From Tomocerus qinae (lineage: Eukaryota > Arthropoda > Collembola > Entomobryomorpha > Tomoceridae), in NCBI GenBank assembly GCA_020055645.1, contig CM034546.1, positions 41,106,001-41,170,000 of the forward strand: a stretch of DNA of 64,000 nt, given 5' to 3'. Below the pieces are notes generated by a model. That model ran no database searches. It was not told where the DNA came from and was given only the letters and a program-made list of their open reading frames with translations. The position numbers were made by a program, and so were the translations under genes. Positions 25,411-36,783 of the stretch are shown here, piece by piece (within the stretch, counting starts at the first letter, position 1; each line of letters opens with the position of its first letter).

Positions 25411-26484
25411 ATGGAGTTCAAAAAATTTAGTTCTATTTGGTGCATCTTTATTTTTACGTTGATATTATTTATCAAAATAAGTGGATCAGGTACCAAAATT
25501 ATGTTATCAAAGCATACTGCTATGTTTTATTAACTTACGAAATATTTATTATCATTTTGAGGAGATTAATAAGTAAATAAACTATTTCCACCGAAATATT
25601 ATTGCTAAAATATCAAAATTTACTGTAATCCAAAATGTAATTAATTGTTTATTTTAATACTGTCTATTTTCTTGGTCAAATTTCTAAATTCGAGCCTGTT
25701 GGTAACTACTTTCTAAGGTACCATTTAATTTCTAATTGTGATTTATGAGTTACTTTTTAGAAGCGAATGCAATCACTCGAGAGGATACAGACGCATTAAA
25801 ATTATTATTCCGTGAGAAAAGACAAATGATGATTGGCCGAGCCCATGGTCGAGATGTAAAAAATATTTTGTTGCATAATGTTAACATTATTTAATGTAAA
25901 ATTGGCTAATGAACTCATGGTCCATAGATGCTCACTAACAAACTTACCTCAACCTTAAATATCTTTTCTTCTTTGACCCTCTTGTCCGCTCTATAATTTT
26001 CATGCTAAAATATTGTCATCAATCAATACCAACTAAATGTATATTCAATGCCAACTAAATGTATATTGATGTTTCTATAAATATTACACTATATATATTA
26101 AATTTTTTTTGCAATGTTTGCCTGCAATTACTAGCTATAAAATTATATTATTTTCAGCGTTAATGTTTCAACAATAATTTTATCACAACTTATTGGGAAT
26201 GAATTTTTGGTTTTTTAGTTCCCAACTTTACTTTAATATGATTTCTCGGGTCCCATAAAAATTGCCTTTAACTTAATACCAAGTGATGTCTACGTCACCT
26301 CATATTTTTAATACTGGTTTAAAATTCCAAACTATTACTTCAATTACATTTTGAGATTTTTATTATATTGCAGTGTATGCCGGAATATTATGCCGACTGT
26401 GAACATGACCATGACTGCTGTTCTAATATATGTGGGTGGGTGGGAAGAAGTAGAATCAGGGAATGTAAACCTCATGATTATTAA
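25411..26484 (+). CDS. Secreted cystine-knot (ICK/knottin-type) peptide precursor, 3 exons
   Basis: Small secreted, disulfide-rich peptide; function unknown (toxin-like, antimicrobial or signalling are all possible). Exons 25411-25489, 25761-25855 and 26374-26484 join in phase to a 94-aa precursor; all three are too short to stand out as open frames. The ATG is in a GCCATGG context. Exon 1 encodes a signal peptide (basic N-terminus, then a strongly hydrophobic run). Exon 2 encodes a charged propeptide with a Lys-Arg pair at residues 46-47, a possible convertase site. Exon 3 starts exactly at the first Cys and encodes C-x7-C-x5-CC-x3-C-x10-C, the inhibitor cystine knot spacing, ending five residues later. 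Introns have GT/AG. Signal, propeptide and one-exon mature domain is the usual layout of arthropod knottins. AATAAA follows 48 bp after the stop. Confidence 0.75.
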
Positions 26485-26531
26485 TGCGCTATTCTGCGGG
26501 ACCACGTGCCAGAAATGAAGTAAATTGAATC

Positions 26532-26537
26532 AATAAA
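26532..26537 (+). terminator. Polyadenylation signal of the cystine-knot gene
   Basis: AATAAA about 48 bp downstream of the TAA at 26482-26484. Confidence 0.5.
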
Positions 26538-26539
26538 TA

Positions 26540-27288
26540 TTTTTCACAGTTTAATTACCCGTTCTATTATTAAATATTATTCTAAAAATACTATTGTCAA
26601 GTTTTTGTGTGAAAAGTAAAAACATTCGCTCGTAAACCTGTGTTTACCTTAAATCTGTAAATCCTTTACTTCCTATTTATTATTATTTATTTACTATATT
26701 ATGTAAATGTACAATGAAATACACAATGTTCACCTTAGTAAAAACAACCTATTATATATGGCTAACCTATTACAATACTCTCATATACTGCTTATACTCA
26801 TCTTTTTCATTTGGACACGTTTTTATTATTATTATTATTATTGTTATTGGTAATTGACAGTTGCCTCTTTGTGGAGGTGTTTGGGCTGCCAATTCCACTT
26901 TATTGTTTGATTAAAACGATCAGTTTTAAAAGAGTACAAAAACATTAGGAATTCAATTTTTATAAGAGAGTAATTTTACAATTTAGTTTAGTTACTTATA
27001 TTGCTAGCTACGGAAAAGATACAAGAGTAGTCACACGTGTTTTCAACATCCTGATGAGAACATTCATTTTTTTGCATGTTTAAGATAGAAGTTTTTTGTT
27101 TGGTACAGAAATTGCTTATAACAGTACAGTTTTTAATATTTTCTGGCACAGCACACCATTCCATCCGTGATTGAACAGAAAATGATCTTTTTCTAAAATT
27201 ATTTAATGTACCATCTAATACAATATAACTTTTAGTTGCATTTCTGGTGACCCCCGGGTTTTACAGATACTAAGTTCTGAATTTTTGA
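26540..27288. other. Intergenic, no gene seen
   Basis: AT-rich DNA with a short TTA microsatellite at about 26823-26845. Nothing else recognised before the hAT-type element. Confidence 0.4.
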
Positions 27289-27722
27289 AAACTTAACAGG
27301 GCCGTCCCTAGGTTAAATGCCGCCCAGTGCAAAATAGAAAATGCCGCCCTTAATAAAAATTTTATTTCTGGTTACCAATTTTATTTCTGGGTCACATGTA
27401 GTAGTAATATGCATTTTAAAATTAATTGAACTTAAAATTATTTATAATGCAATAATGCCACCTCTTTCTTTTCCCTAAAAAGGGATACTGTTTATTTCTG
27501 TTTACAATGGTAACTAAAGAGAAACAAAAAACCACAAAAATGCTTTCACATACATATCGGCATTTGTAATTAAATTTCCAATAACATCAGCAATTTCTTT
27601 TGTGTCCTCTTTCATGTCGTTTGTTGGGCCGATTTCGGATACGGATGGTGTGTTCAGCACCAACAGTACCGTATTTAGAAGTCGATTTCGGAGGGGGCAA
27701 TGATATGATAAGACTGTATATG

Positions 27723-27973
27723 TTAGAGGAAATTTGTACTGACCGGACATATGCAAAATGCCTAGGACATATGTAAAATGGAAAACCAAAATTTTGATTT
27801 TTAACTAACCTAACCTAATTTAAAACAACTTCATGACTGTCAAATGTGCTTTCATGTAATTTTGATTGATTTCAATTAAGTTTAGTTCGTTAAAAATTAA
27901 AATTTTGGTTTTCCATTTTACATATGTCCTAGGCATTTTCAAATGTCCGGTCTGTACAAATTTCCTGTAACAT
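27723..27973. repeat. Inverted repeat (foldback) inside the hAT-type element
   Basis: Left arm about 27723-27802 and right arm about 27893-27973 are reverse complements (GGACATATGTAAAATGG against CCATTTTACATATGTCC), with about 90 bp between. Confidence 0.75.
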
Positions 27974-28487
27974 ATATATTAGGCATATTCGTGCGAAAAT
28001 TTTGGCTTATTTTGTCTAAAATGAGTCATAAATGGCCTAAAAAATCAGATAAAATCGCGCGAAGCGCGAATGTTTTTGGTGTTTTGAGAAAAAATTTCCT
28101 TTTTTCTTGGATTTCGGCGGGTGCATTTGCCCCAATGCCCCCCTCAATACGGTTGACATCTAAAGCAGATTATTTTTGATCAGAGTTTTCAGGGCTACTT
28201 TCTTAATTACCGTCAATCTTTGGAACTTTTATCAAAAACTTATCCAACGAATTTTTCAAAGTGCCCAGTAATTCTTCTTCATGCTGTCTTTTCCGCCTAT
28301 ACTAGGCCCTAGACAATTTATCTGACCGTTTCTTTAGTGACATTAAAACTACATATAACAGTTTACTTCTAAAAACATTTACATTAAAGACTTAAATGCT
28401 CTTTTCTTTATTTGCCATTTTTAAATTCAATTAATCTAACTCAATCTTTTGTTTTTGCGCTCATGTTTCATCACAGTAATCAATCAT

Positions 28488-29097
28488 CAGGGCATGAAAA
28501 ACCCAAAAACCCGGGTTTTTGGGTTATTGGGTAGCAAAATTAGCAAAAATCCGGGTTTTTGGGTTTTTGCTATGAAATGGGGCAATGTGAAAACCCAAGG
28601 ATTAGAGCAGAATACAAGAACCCTAGTTTAAAACATCCGTTATTTTTATTCCTTAATCAACGTATTGGGCAACTGATACAAGTATTTATTTCTCAATCCA
28701 AAATATTGAGATAAACAAATTAGGTTTATCTCAATATTTTGGAAATAAATGGAATATTTTCAATATTATAGTTGTCAAGTTCGTCTATATTAAGTCGCCT
28801 CCATACCTAATATTAATACCTTGCCAACCGAATATTTGATCAATATACTTTTGAGTTTACCGTCAAATTACTACAAATCGAATCGACAAATTCACTTTCA
28901 TTATAATAAAAGTCTTCTTCCAGATCGACCAAATAAAGAATCAAAATAAATATTATTTTAAGTTTAAATATGGAACAATAATAGTAGAAGTCCAGTGAAC
29001 CACAGTGGATGGCGGATGCTACTGCAAAAACCCAAAAACCCAAAAAGGCGGGTTTTTGGGCTTTTCGTAGGAAAAACCCTGCCTTTTTCATGCCCTG
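28488..29097. mobile_element. Nested hAT-type MITE, 610 bp, 8-bp target duplication
   Basis: 14-bp terminal inverted repeats CAGGGCATGAAAAA flanked by identical TCAATCAT (28480-28487 and 29098-29105). Ends are rich in AAAAACCC/GGGTTTTT blocks. No transposase. Related to the element at 43039-44026. Confidence 0.85.
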
Positions 29098-29342
29098 TCA
29101 ATCATCACCTTATTTTGGTTTGCTATAACAAATACAAGATCAAGGATTTCTTGCGACTAAAATATTTCTCTAATTCCTATTCAGATTATAATATTCTACT
29201 CCTATCCAATATTTTGACTTTTCTAATTTCAATAAAGGGCCAAATTATATAGTCTACACCGAAAATTTTGCCGCCCCCTAAAATTTGCCGCCCAGTGCGG
29301 GTGCACGGGTGGCACATGCCTCGGGACGGCCCTGAAACTTAA

Positions 29343-29815
29343 ACACTGTTACAGACTTGATTATTGTTGGTTAGATAATCCTCCCTCCACAAGCCAGAAA
29401 AACGATTCAGGGCACCTGAATTTCCTATATCCAAGCAGGATACTTAGGAAATTGTCCAAAATACCACCTACCAGTGGCAAACATACCCTGGCACACGCAC
29501 ACACTAAAATGAGTGTTAATGTACCAGAGTGTGGGTCCACTACACTATTTGCTAAGGTAATTACACATTGTTAATATACCTAATCATTTTGAAATTTAGG
29601 ATTATAACTGGGACCTAGTAATATTATATTGTCTTCCCTTAAAATGAAATTCATAAGAAAGAAGATGAAATAGAATCGAAAACATTACGTTGGGAAATTT
29701 GACAAAAAGCCATAAACATACAAAAAATGTACGGAGAAAAATAACGAACAAAACTTACAGATAATGCTACATGGCATTAAATTCTCAGTCAAAGGAAGTT
29801 TTCTTTTTAGCATTT
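29343..29815. other. Intergenic, no gene seen
   Basis: Unremarkable AT-rich DNA between the hAT-type element and the SMYD fragment. Confidence 0.35.
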
Positions 29816-30010
29816 TCAACATTTTGGGCACACTAAGCCTTGAAAGTATATTCCCCTTTCAGGCTTCTCCAGGCAACGCTCGCATTTGCAAATAAAATGA
29901 TGGCATCTTTGAATTCGCGTCGAGGGACAGTTCCAAATTGTGTTGGGATTATAAGCAATTGATAAAACGCTGCCCTTTTTGATCGGCTTTCTTGCAAAAA
30001 GACGGATATT
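29816..30010 (-). pseudogene. SMYD (SET/MYND lysine methyltransferase) fragment
   Basis: About 64 codons on the minus strand read LFARKPIKKGSVLSIAY, then a stretch ending in CKCERCLEKPERGIYF and VCPKC. This is the end of a SET domain plus the Cys-rich post-SET region of arthropod SMYD proteins (usual form: RPIKKGEE-hydrophobic-SY, then C-x-CERC-x-DP-x-E-G-Y). The SET catalytic core and MYND finger are not found nearby and the frame stops right after PKC. The upstream side runs straight into the 23-bp minisatellite. Probably a truncated gene copy; a single exon of a larger gene is possible only if other exons lie outside the window. Confidence 0.65.
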
Positions 30011-30033
30011 CCCACAAGAAAAACATATTGACT

Positions 30034-31429
30034 TCGACAAGGAAAATACATTGACCCCGACAAGGAAAATACATTCACCCCGACAAGGAAAATACATTCA
30101 CCCCGACAAGGAAAATACATTCACCCCGACAAGGAAAATACATTCACCCCGACAAGGAAAATACATTCACCCCGACAAGGAAAATACATTCACCCCGACA
30201 AGGAAAATACATTCACCCCGACAAGGAAAATACATTCACCCCGACAAGGAAAATACATTCACCCCGACAAGGAAAATACATTCACCCCGACAAGGAAAAT
30301 ACATTCACCCCGACAAGGAAAATACATTCACCCCGACAAGGAAAATACATTCACCCCGACAAGGAAAATACATTCACCCCGACAAGGAAAATACATTCAC
30401 CCCGACAAGGAAAATACATTCACCCCGACAAGGAAAATACATTCACCCCGACAAGGAAAATACATTCACCCCGACAAGGAAAATACATTCACCCCGACAA
30501 GGAAAATACATTCACCCCGACAAGGAAAATACATTCACCCCGACAAGGAAAATACATTGACCCCGACAAGGAAAATACATTCACCCCGACAAGGAAAATA
30601 CATTCACCCCGACAAGGAAAATACATTCACCCCGACAAGGAAAATACATTCACCCCGACAAGGAAAATACATTCACCCCGACAAGGAAAATACATTCACC
30701 CCGACAAGGAAAATACATTCACCCCGACAAGGAAAATACATTCACCCCGACAAGGAAAATACATTCACCCCGACAAGGAAAATACATTCACCCCGACAAG
30801 GAAAATACATTCACCCCGACAAGGAAAATACATTCACCCCGACAAGGAAAATACATTCACCCCGACAAGGAAAATACATTCACCCCGACAAGGAAAATAC
30901 ATTCACCCCGACAAGGAAAATACATTCACCCCGACAAGGAAAATACATTCACCCCGACAAGGAAAATACATTCACCCCGACAAGGAAAATACATTCACCC
31001 CGACAAGGAAAATACATTGACCCCGACAAGGAAAATACATTCACCCCGACAAGGAAAATACATTCACCCCGACAAGGAAAATACATTCACCCCGACAAGG
31101 AAAATACATTCACCCCGACAAGGAAAATACATTCACCCCGACAAGGAAAATACATTCACCCCGACAAGGAAAATACATTCACCCCGACAAGGAAAATACA
31201 TTCACCCCGACAAGGAAAATACATTCACCCCGACAAGGAAAATACATTCACCCCGACAAGGAAAATACATTGACCCTGACAAGGAAAATACATTGACCCC
31301 GACAAGGAAAATACATTGACCCCGACAAGGAAAATACATTGACCCCGACAAGGAAAATACATTGACCCCGACAAGGAAAATACATTGACCCCGACAAGGA
31401 AAATACATTGACCCTGACAAGGAAAATAT
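30034..31429. repeat. 23-bp minisatellite, about 60 copies
   Basis: Near-perfect tandem copies of GACAAGGAAAATACATT followed by CACCCC. A variant with G for C (ATTGACCCC) marks units at 30051, 30557, 31017 and 31270, spaced 22, 20 and 11 units apart; after 31270 every unit has the variant. Because 23 is not a multiple of 3, one 69-bp cycle reads all three frames, so long open frames on both strands (for example 29979-30560 and 30557-31273) are artefacts. Confidence 0.97.
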
Positions 31430-31630
31430 TTGAAATATTAAATTTCAAAAGATTCCTGTGTCAACGCTTTGCCAATATTAAAATATTAACCCAGAATGTA
31501 GTTCATTGTTATTTGTCATAAATATGCATTGCATAATCGCTTGGGCATTTTGCATTTGGGATCACCCTATCACGCATACAGACTTACACACATAGATTGG
31601 TAAATTTATTGCTTTATCAAGTCTACCTAT

Positions 31631-31990
31631 TTAATATAGATAGAATTCCTGTACTTCTGCAAAAGAAATTCCCAGACAGTGGAGGATCAGAAGAAATTCG
31701 TTCATTTACTAATCTAAATTGAGGTTATGGTTCACAATACCTAAAATGCCAGCTTTAAGATTTGTAGCATGAGAATACCGAGGAGTACAACTCTGTCCAG
31801 AAATGTGACTATATAAGACGTCGAAGTTGACTGTTGAGCTAAAAGTGGAATAATGAATATGTACAGGGAAAAGTTTCATTTCCCATTGCAATACAATCAA
31901 TAAAGTAGAAATCCATCAGACAAATATTTTAAAATACCTTTATTCTGAAGGTTAATTATGTCTAGACAAAATTAATAACGTTTTTACAAT
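31631..31990. repeat. Direct duplication, copy 1
   Basis: Matches 32500-32850 with substitutions and small indels: ATTTCCCATTGCA, ACAATCAATAAAG and CTTTTATTCTGAAG occur in the same order in both. No conserved open frame. Confidence 0.7.
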
Positions 31991-32009
31991 ACGTACAACA
32001 TACAAATTT

Positions 32010-32385
32010 TAAATCAAAATCACTTTTTACAAAGAGTGACTTGATACTGTAAACCGTGTTAAAAAGGTTCTAAAGGGCAGCCAAGGCATGGGAACTCTCA
32101 CCTGAACCTTGACATGGAGAAAAAGAAAATTTTTTTTGCTGTAAAAAATGTCAAACATAATCACATGAATATTATGATGTTTTTGGTGCCCCTCCTCTCA
32201 TATCTGTTTTTTCTTGGTGCATCAACTAAGGAGCCTATAATTTTGGTTTTGGCAGACACATTCCGATAGGATAAACTGCTATCGTAAATTTAAACTTTAT
32301 TACTATTTGTTCGTCTAGAGTTAATGCGTCAAATAAATCACTATTGTTTGGCAACTTAAATTTCGAGGAATGTTAATTACCAATT
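32010..32385. repeat. Dispersed repeat, copy 2 (with 24.6-25.2 kb)
   Basis: Shares CATAATCACATGAA, GATAGGATAAACT and AATTTCGAGGAATGTTAA, in order, with 24600-25215. Confidence 0.65.
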
Positions 32386-32499
32386 ACAAATGTTTACAAC
32401 TTTTTACTTGTTACAATGCAATTAAAACAGACTAGTTAATCGCATGATTAAAAATTCATGCGTTGAATGTCAAATCTTTTCAATTGTCTTCAAATGAGA

Positions 32500-32850
32500 T
32501 TCCTGCAGTTCTGTAAACGAAATTCCCAGTGGAGCATCTTGAGAAATTCGTTCACTTACTCACCTAGATTGTAGTTAGGGGCACAATACCTACCATACCA
32601 GCTTTAGGAACTGTGAAATGGAAAATTGGGAATACCAAGCATAGGTCTGTAAAGAAATGTGACTACGGAGAAGCCAAGAAGTTGACTTTTTAGCTAAAAG
32701 TGAAATAAATAATAAATAACATCCCGGGAAAAGTTTTATTTCCCATTGCAACACAATCAATAAAGCAGAAATCAATCAAAATAATTTTTCCAATACTTTT
32801 ATTCTGAAGCGTAATTATATGTAGACAAATTTAATAATATAACTTTTTAA
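32500..32850. repeat. Direct duplication, copy 2
   Basis: Second copy of 31631-31990, offset about 870 bp. Confidence 0.7.
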
Positions 32851-32862
32851 CGTACTTATAGC

Positions 32863-33195
32863 CAAGGAACAAAAAAGCAATGCCTTTTTTACTTAAAAGG
32901 TAAAAAGGTACCTATTTTACCTTTTTTGCTTTTTTACCTATGCATAAAGACGTAGTCAGCCTAAAACTACTACGCAAACCAATCAAATATAAAACATTTG
33001 TAGTGTGAAATAGTGTTTTAAATCAATAGAACACTAATCTAGAAATATCGGACTACAAAATAAGACATTTTATTTATTTTTTATTGCAACTTTTAGGAAC
33101 GTAAAAAAGGAAAAAAGCAAAAAGGTAACCTTTTTTACAATTTTGCACTTACCTTTTTTACAAAAAAGCAATAAAAGGTCCTTTTTTGTTCCTTG
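32863..33195. mobile_element. hAT-type MITE, 333 bp
   Basis: Terminal inverted repeats CAAGGAACAAAAAAG and complement. Flanking 8-mers CTTATAGC (32855-32862) and CGTATAGC (33196-33203) agree at 7 of 8 positions. Interior is made of AAAAGGTAAAAAGG-type blocks and their complements. Confidence 0.7.
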
Positions 33196-33299
33196 CGTAT
33201 AGCATATAAATTTTTACCCTGTTTATTGTAGAAGAGTTACATATATACGCTACTTTACCATCTAGCAGACTTAGCATATAAAAGCACATTCATAACATT

Positions 33300-33566
33300 C
33301 AGAGTTCAACTAGCCGGTGGGTAGTGGCTAGGTGGCTAGGGGCAAAAGTGGCTAGTGGGCGGGTAAATTGATAGGTGGCTAGTGGGCAAAAGGGGCAAAA
33401 GTGGGCAAAAGTCAAAATGGGGCTAATAGATACACTAAAGGATGTAAAAATTGGCGCAAAATTTTGAATATTAGGTACTTTTGCCCCTTTTGCCCACTAC
33501 CCACTTTGCCCCTTTTACCCGGGTGGGTGGGCAAATGTAGTTTTAGCCGGCTTAAACTGAACTCTG
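33300..33566. mobile_element. hAT-type MITE, 267 bp, inserted in the 3' end of a chemoreceptor gene
   Basis: Ends CAGAGTTCA and its complement TGAACTCTG, flanked by identical ATAACATT (33292-33299 and 33567-33574). GC-richer than its surroundings, built from GGGCAAAAG and GTGGCTAG words. It supplies the last codons and the stop of the minus-strand gene at 33515-34799. Confidence 0.85.
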
Positions 33567-34799
33567 ATAACATTACCAATCAGAGATGACATAAATGTGA
33601 GAAAGAATCCTTTATCAACAAACCCGAACACTCCAATTTGTACAACAGCCGGTTGCATTGCTTTGGCCATTCGACGAACCAATGGATTTTTATCTTTTTG
33701 TTTTCTTGATACAAAAGCCATTGTGTCCGAATGGATGGCAGATGCCATTTTGAATAGAAGCCCATTAAGAATGAGTAGCAACCCACCCAATAAAGGCATA
33801 AAGAGATAAGCGGGCATACCTAACTGCTTTTTCAGCTTAATCGTACCATAGATGGCGGCTATGGAAAGGATTTGATCTTCAATTAAAAGTAGAGGAAAAA
33901 TAATAGGCTTACAAATTCTGTTCAGGTTTTTGTTGTTCAGTTTCAGACAATTGTAAATTCTCAAAGCTATACGAACTGAATTCGGTAGTATAAGTTCAAT
34001 ATAATGAGTCCAATAGTCTACAAACTGGAGATAGACGCATCCAAGTTGCAAGTACAGTGTAGTAGAGGCTACGAACGTCATCGCTATGACAAATACAATG
34101 AGGGCACTCAGAATTCTGTTGAAAATCTCTGGTAATGACATAGCTTGTCCAAGTTGATATTCTGGTTCCAAACTGACCGGAGTGTCTCCAATGGAAGCAA
34201 AAAAGGAAACACATACAGAAATAAGCATTTCAGTTGGAAGGATCAAAGAAATTATAACATCGTAAAAGTTGAACAATCCACGTTTCTCCTTCAGCAATGG
34301 AAAACGTTTTTCAAACTCTATGCAATACAAAAATATATATTTAACAGAAATATTTGTATTAATTCTTGAAATAATAAAATGTACGAGTATAATATAATGA
34401 TATGACTTAAAAACTACATTTATTATTACTTGTAAGTTTGTCGTCCAAAGTCGTGACCTGATTGACACATTCGGGGACTGCGTCCAGTCCTATGAAGATG
34501 TATGTGATATTGGCGGCGGTAGACAAGATCACAAAAGCAATACAGCATAGTATTATAATTGTACTCCTGACTGAAAGATTGGTAGGGTTGGTTACACTAT
34601 AGTATAGAAGTGAACAGGTGAAAAATGCTTCGAAACTTGTATTAATAAAAAATCCAACGCCCCAAGTAATCAGTTTCCACTTTTTAGTAGTCACACTCAT
34701 ACGAAGTTGTTTAGAGTCCCATTCAAAAGGAATCAGACCGAAATATCCAAAACTTTTAAAATATAAACTAACCGCTGCTCTCACTATAAATGTGAGCAT
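33515..34799 (-). CDS. 7TM chemoreceptor (gustatory-receptor-like), C-terminus replaced by a MITE
   Basis: Predicted seven-pass chemoreceptor ion channel subunit of the arthropod Gr/Or superfamily, in sensory neuron membrane. Exon 1 34799-34430 and exon 2 34317-33515 join in phase (GT/AG) to 390 codons. The ATG at 34797-34799 is followed by the usual short cytoplasmic N-terminus (FGYFGLIPFEWD). Several hydrophobic helices are spread along the chain and the last loop leads to FVDKGFFLTFMSSLIG, which resembles the conserved end of the family. From Asn-Val-Ile (encoded by the ATAACATT target duplication) onward the reading enters the MITE at 33566 and stops at 33515-33517, adding about 16 foreign residues (RVQFKPAKTTFAHPPG). 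Without the insertion the frame would run about a dozen codons further. Function may survive because only the extreme C-terminus changes. Confidence 0.68.
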
Positions 34800-35046
34800 T
34801 ATTATGTTAACGGCAGAACTCCAAATTAAAGATTGAATATTTTACAGATTTTGCCGTCCTTTTTATTAGCTGATGAAAAGTATGTAGAAAATACTATTGA
34901 ATGGTATTATCAGCAAAAGTACAGAAATTTAACCACGAAATTTAATTAAGATGTCAGTTAGATGCCAATTGTGATGTCTTTTGACAAATATCGCTATAAA
35001 TACGGTTATTTAAATACTGTGAGTAAATTGTAAAGCAATATTATAC

Positions 35047-35279
35047 AGTTTGAAGTGCTTTTCGTCCATCTACAGCAATTACAGATTTTTGCTAATGTCG
35101 CAGTTGTAATATACTTTGCCGCATTGCGTATAAACATGACGTTTGCAATTTATACTCAAAACAAAGGAACACGGCTTCCTTCCTATTGTGAAAGTTTAAA
35201 AGCAACAAAGAGATGGGTTTTCATTATTGTAATGCATTTGTTTCAACATTCAACTCTTGGCCTTTTCGAGAAACTAGGT
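35047..35279 (+). other. Possible orphan exon, product unknown
   Basis: An open stretch with a possible acceptor (TTATACAG, ending 35048) at its start and a good donor (CTAG|GTGAGC) at about 35278. The encoded segment is partly hydrophobic and protein-like (includes TRLPSYCESLKATKRWVF), but no family is recognised and no partner exons were found. Could be a gene fragment. Confidence 0.2.
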
Positions 35280-35329
35280 GAGCTGAATGTTTGCTTGAAT
35301 TATGTTTTTTTACTTGTGTTTATTTAATG

Positions 35330-36230
35330 TAAGTGAAAAATATTAGACTCTCATGCTCTATTAAATTTTCGTTATTAGACCATCAGCTTGAGCTTGAGAT
35401 TGGAAAAATAACCAGATGGAGGACAATTCCATTCCTCTTAGTCTAAATATATTTATACTATATTATCCATTTTGTATAAGGATCACTTCTATTTCTTGCG
35501 GTGAAGATGAATAAGTGTTTTAGTTTCGCCAACGTTATAATTTGGCTTTACTTTATGTTGTAAGGTATGTATGCTTTCTCATTAGACTAAATGGAATAGA
35601 AAAGTCCGTTTCCGGTCGCCGGCAGCCGAAAATGGAGTAATCCATTTCTTACCCATGCTATGTTTTCGTCAGCAGCCACCTTATGGATGTTCTGTCTGTC
35701 CAGACTGAGTTTCGACATACATGTACTAAATTATTGCAGGCAGGAAAAGGCTGGTTTATATAAGAGATTTTTCCCTATAACCCTCCACACAGTAAATAAT
35801 AAATGCCTAGAAATACATAAAAAAGGTATTCTTCTACCACTGGTTTTATTCTTTTGTATTTGTATGCCAAGTATATATCATAGCTTGCAGAATATTGACA
35901 TCTAACGGCAACAGCGTAGGTAATATAATAACACAAAATATGACGGTCTTGAAAATTAAGACGTAGATGTAGAGAGTATAGAGTAGGATCTGATATTTTA
36001 ATAACGGCTTTTATATAGAGAATTGAAAATAAATTAAAGCCAATTAAAAAATAAAGGTTAAATATTTGTAGTTGGTTCACATTATTATTGAACTATTTAT
36101 TTTTTTATTTTGGTAGAAGGTGTAACATTATATTTCTATTTCATTTCTATTATATTTCATTGCAGCTCGCTTATTTTTAGTACCTTCCGCTTCCAAGAGA
36201 AAACATTGTTGAGACAAAAACAGGCGGCCG
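35330..36230. other. Intergenic, no gene recognised
   Basis: Nothing convincing between the two chemoreceptor genes; open stretches on both strands lack family features. Confidence 0.35.
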
Positions 36231-36234
36231 GCAG

Positions 36235-36375
36235 GATGTATTGAGGGGGAACTTTACGGGTTGAAGCCTCTTCCCAGAAGTCCAAGAAATTTTTTTATAA
36301 AATAGCAAGAAACTTTCTCGCTCCGCGTGATTATTTTCCATTTTTAGGTCATTTTTGACTCATTTTAATGCCAAA
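36235..36375 (-). repeat. Dispersed GCGCG-core repeat, inverted copy
   Basis: Reverse complement of the 24.7-24.9 kb repeat: CTCGCTCCGCGTGATTATTT, preceded by GAAGTCCAAGAAATT. Confidence 0.5.
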
Positions 36376-36528
36376 ATTATATATATATAATTTAAATGAA
36401 ATGTTAATTAGCTTATCATTTGTAAATATTTATTTAAAACATTATATTATTACCTCAAAGCCTTGTATACGTGCTTCAAAAGAACTTAATGGAAATTGCA
36501 TACGCATTTCCTTGCAATCAATACAATG

Positions 36529-36532
<4 letters not shown>

Positions 36533-36560
<28 letters not shown>

Positions 36561-36561
36561 G
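36533..36561. repeat. AAT trinucleotide microsatellite
   Basis: About nine tandem AAT units. Confidence 0.9.
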
Positions 36562-36783
36562 GCACGTCAAATATTATAGGTACATAATATATATCAAATA
36601 CTATATATTATAACATTTAATATGTTATTATATTAATATATCCCCTAGAATTTGAAACAAAACGTCAAATATCTTAAGAGTTCTCTTCCGGGAGGAGTTT
36701 TCTGTATAGAAGAACTCCTATTCCGTAAATCATTTAAGAAAAAATAATATTTAACATTTTAATAATCGTCATTTTTATAAATG

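Larger units (their letters stand above)
27297..29334. mobile_element. hAT-type non-autonomous element with 8-bp target duplication
   Basis: Perfect 12-bp terminal inverted repeats (CAGGGCCGTCCC at the left, its complement at the right) flanked by identical 8-bp duplications AAACTTAA (27289-27296 and 29335-29342), the hallmark of hAT transposition. Subterminal GCCGCCC motifs occur at both ends. No transposase frame inside. It contains a foldback (27723-27973), a GCGCGAAGCGCG repeat (about 28050) and a nested hAT-type element (28488-29097). Confidence 0.85.

Noticed and set aside
27045..27065. Second hammerhead-like CTGATGAGA
   Set aside because: No following stem and GAAA core.
29979..31319. 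Long repetitive open frames (up to 238 codons) on both strands
   Set aside because: Artefacts of a stop-free 23-bp unit; all frames and both strands are open.
30034..31429. CRISPR array
   Set aside because: Units are directly adjacent with no unique spacers, in a eukaryotic genome.
35660..35905. 81-codon plus-strand frame
   Set aside because: Overlaps the previous frame; no family features.
35775..36080. 101-codon minus-strand frame between the chemoreceptors
   Set aside because: No chemoreceptor signature or splice logic; probably chance.
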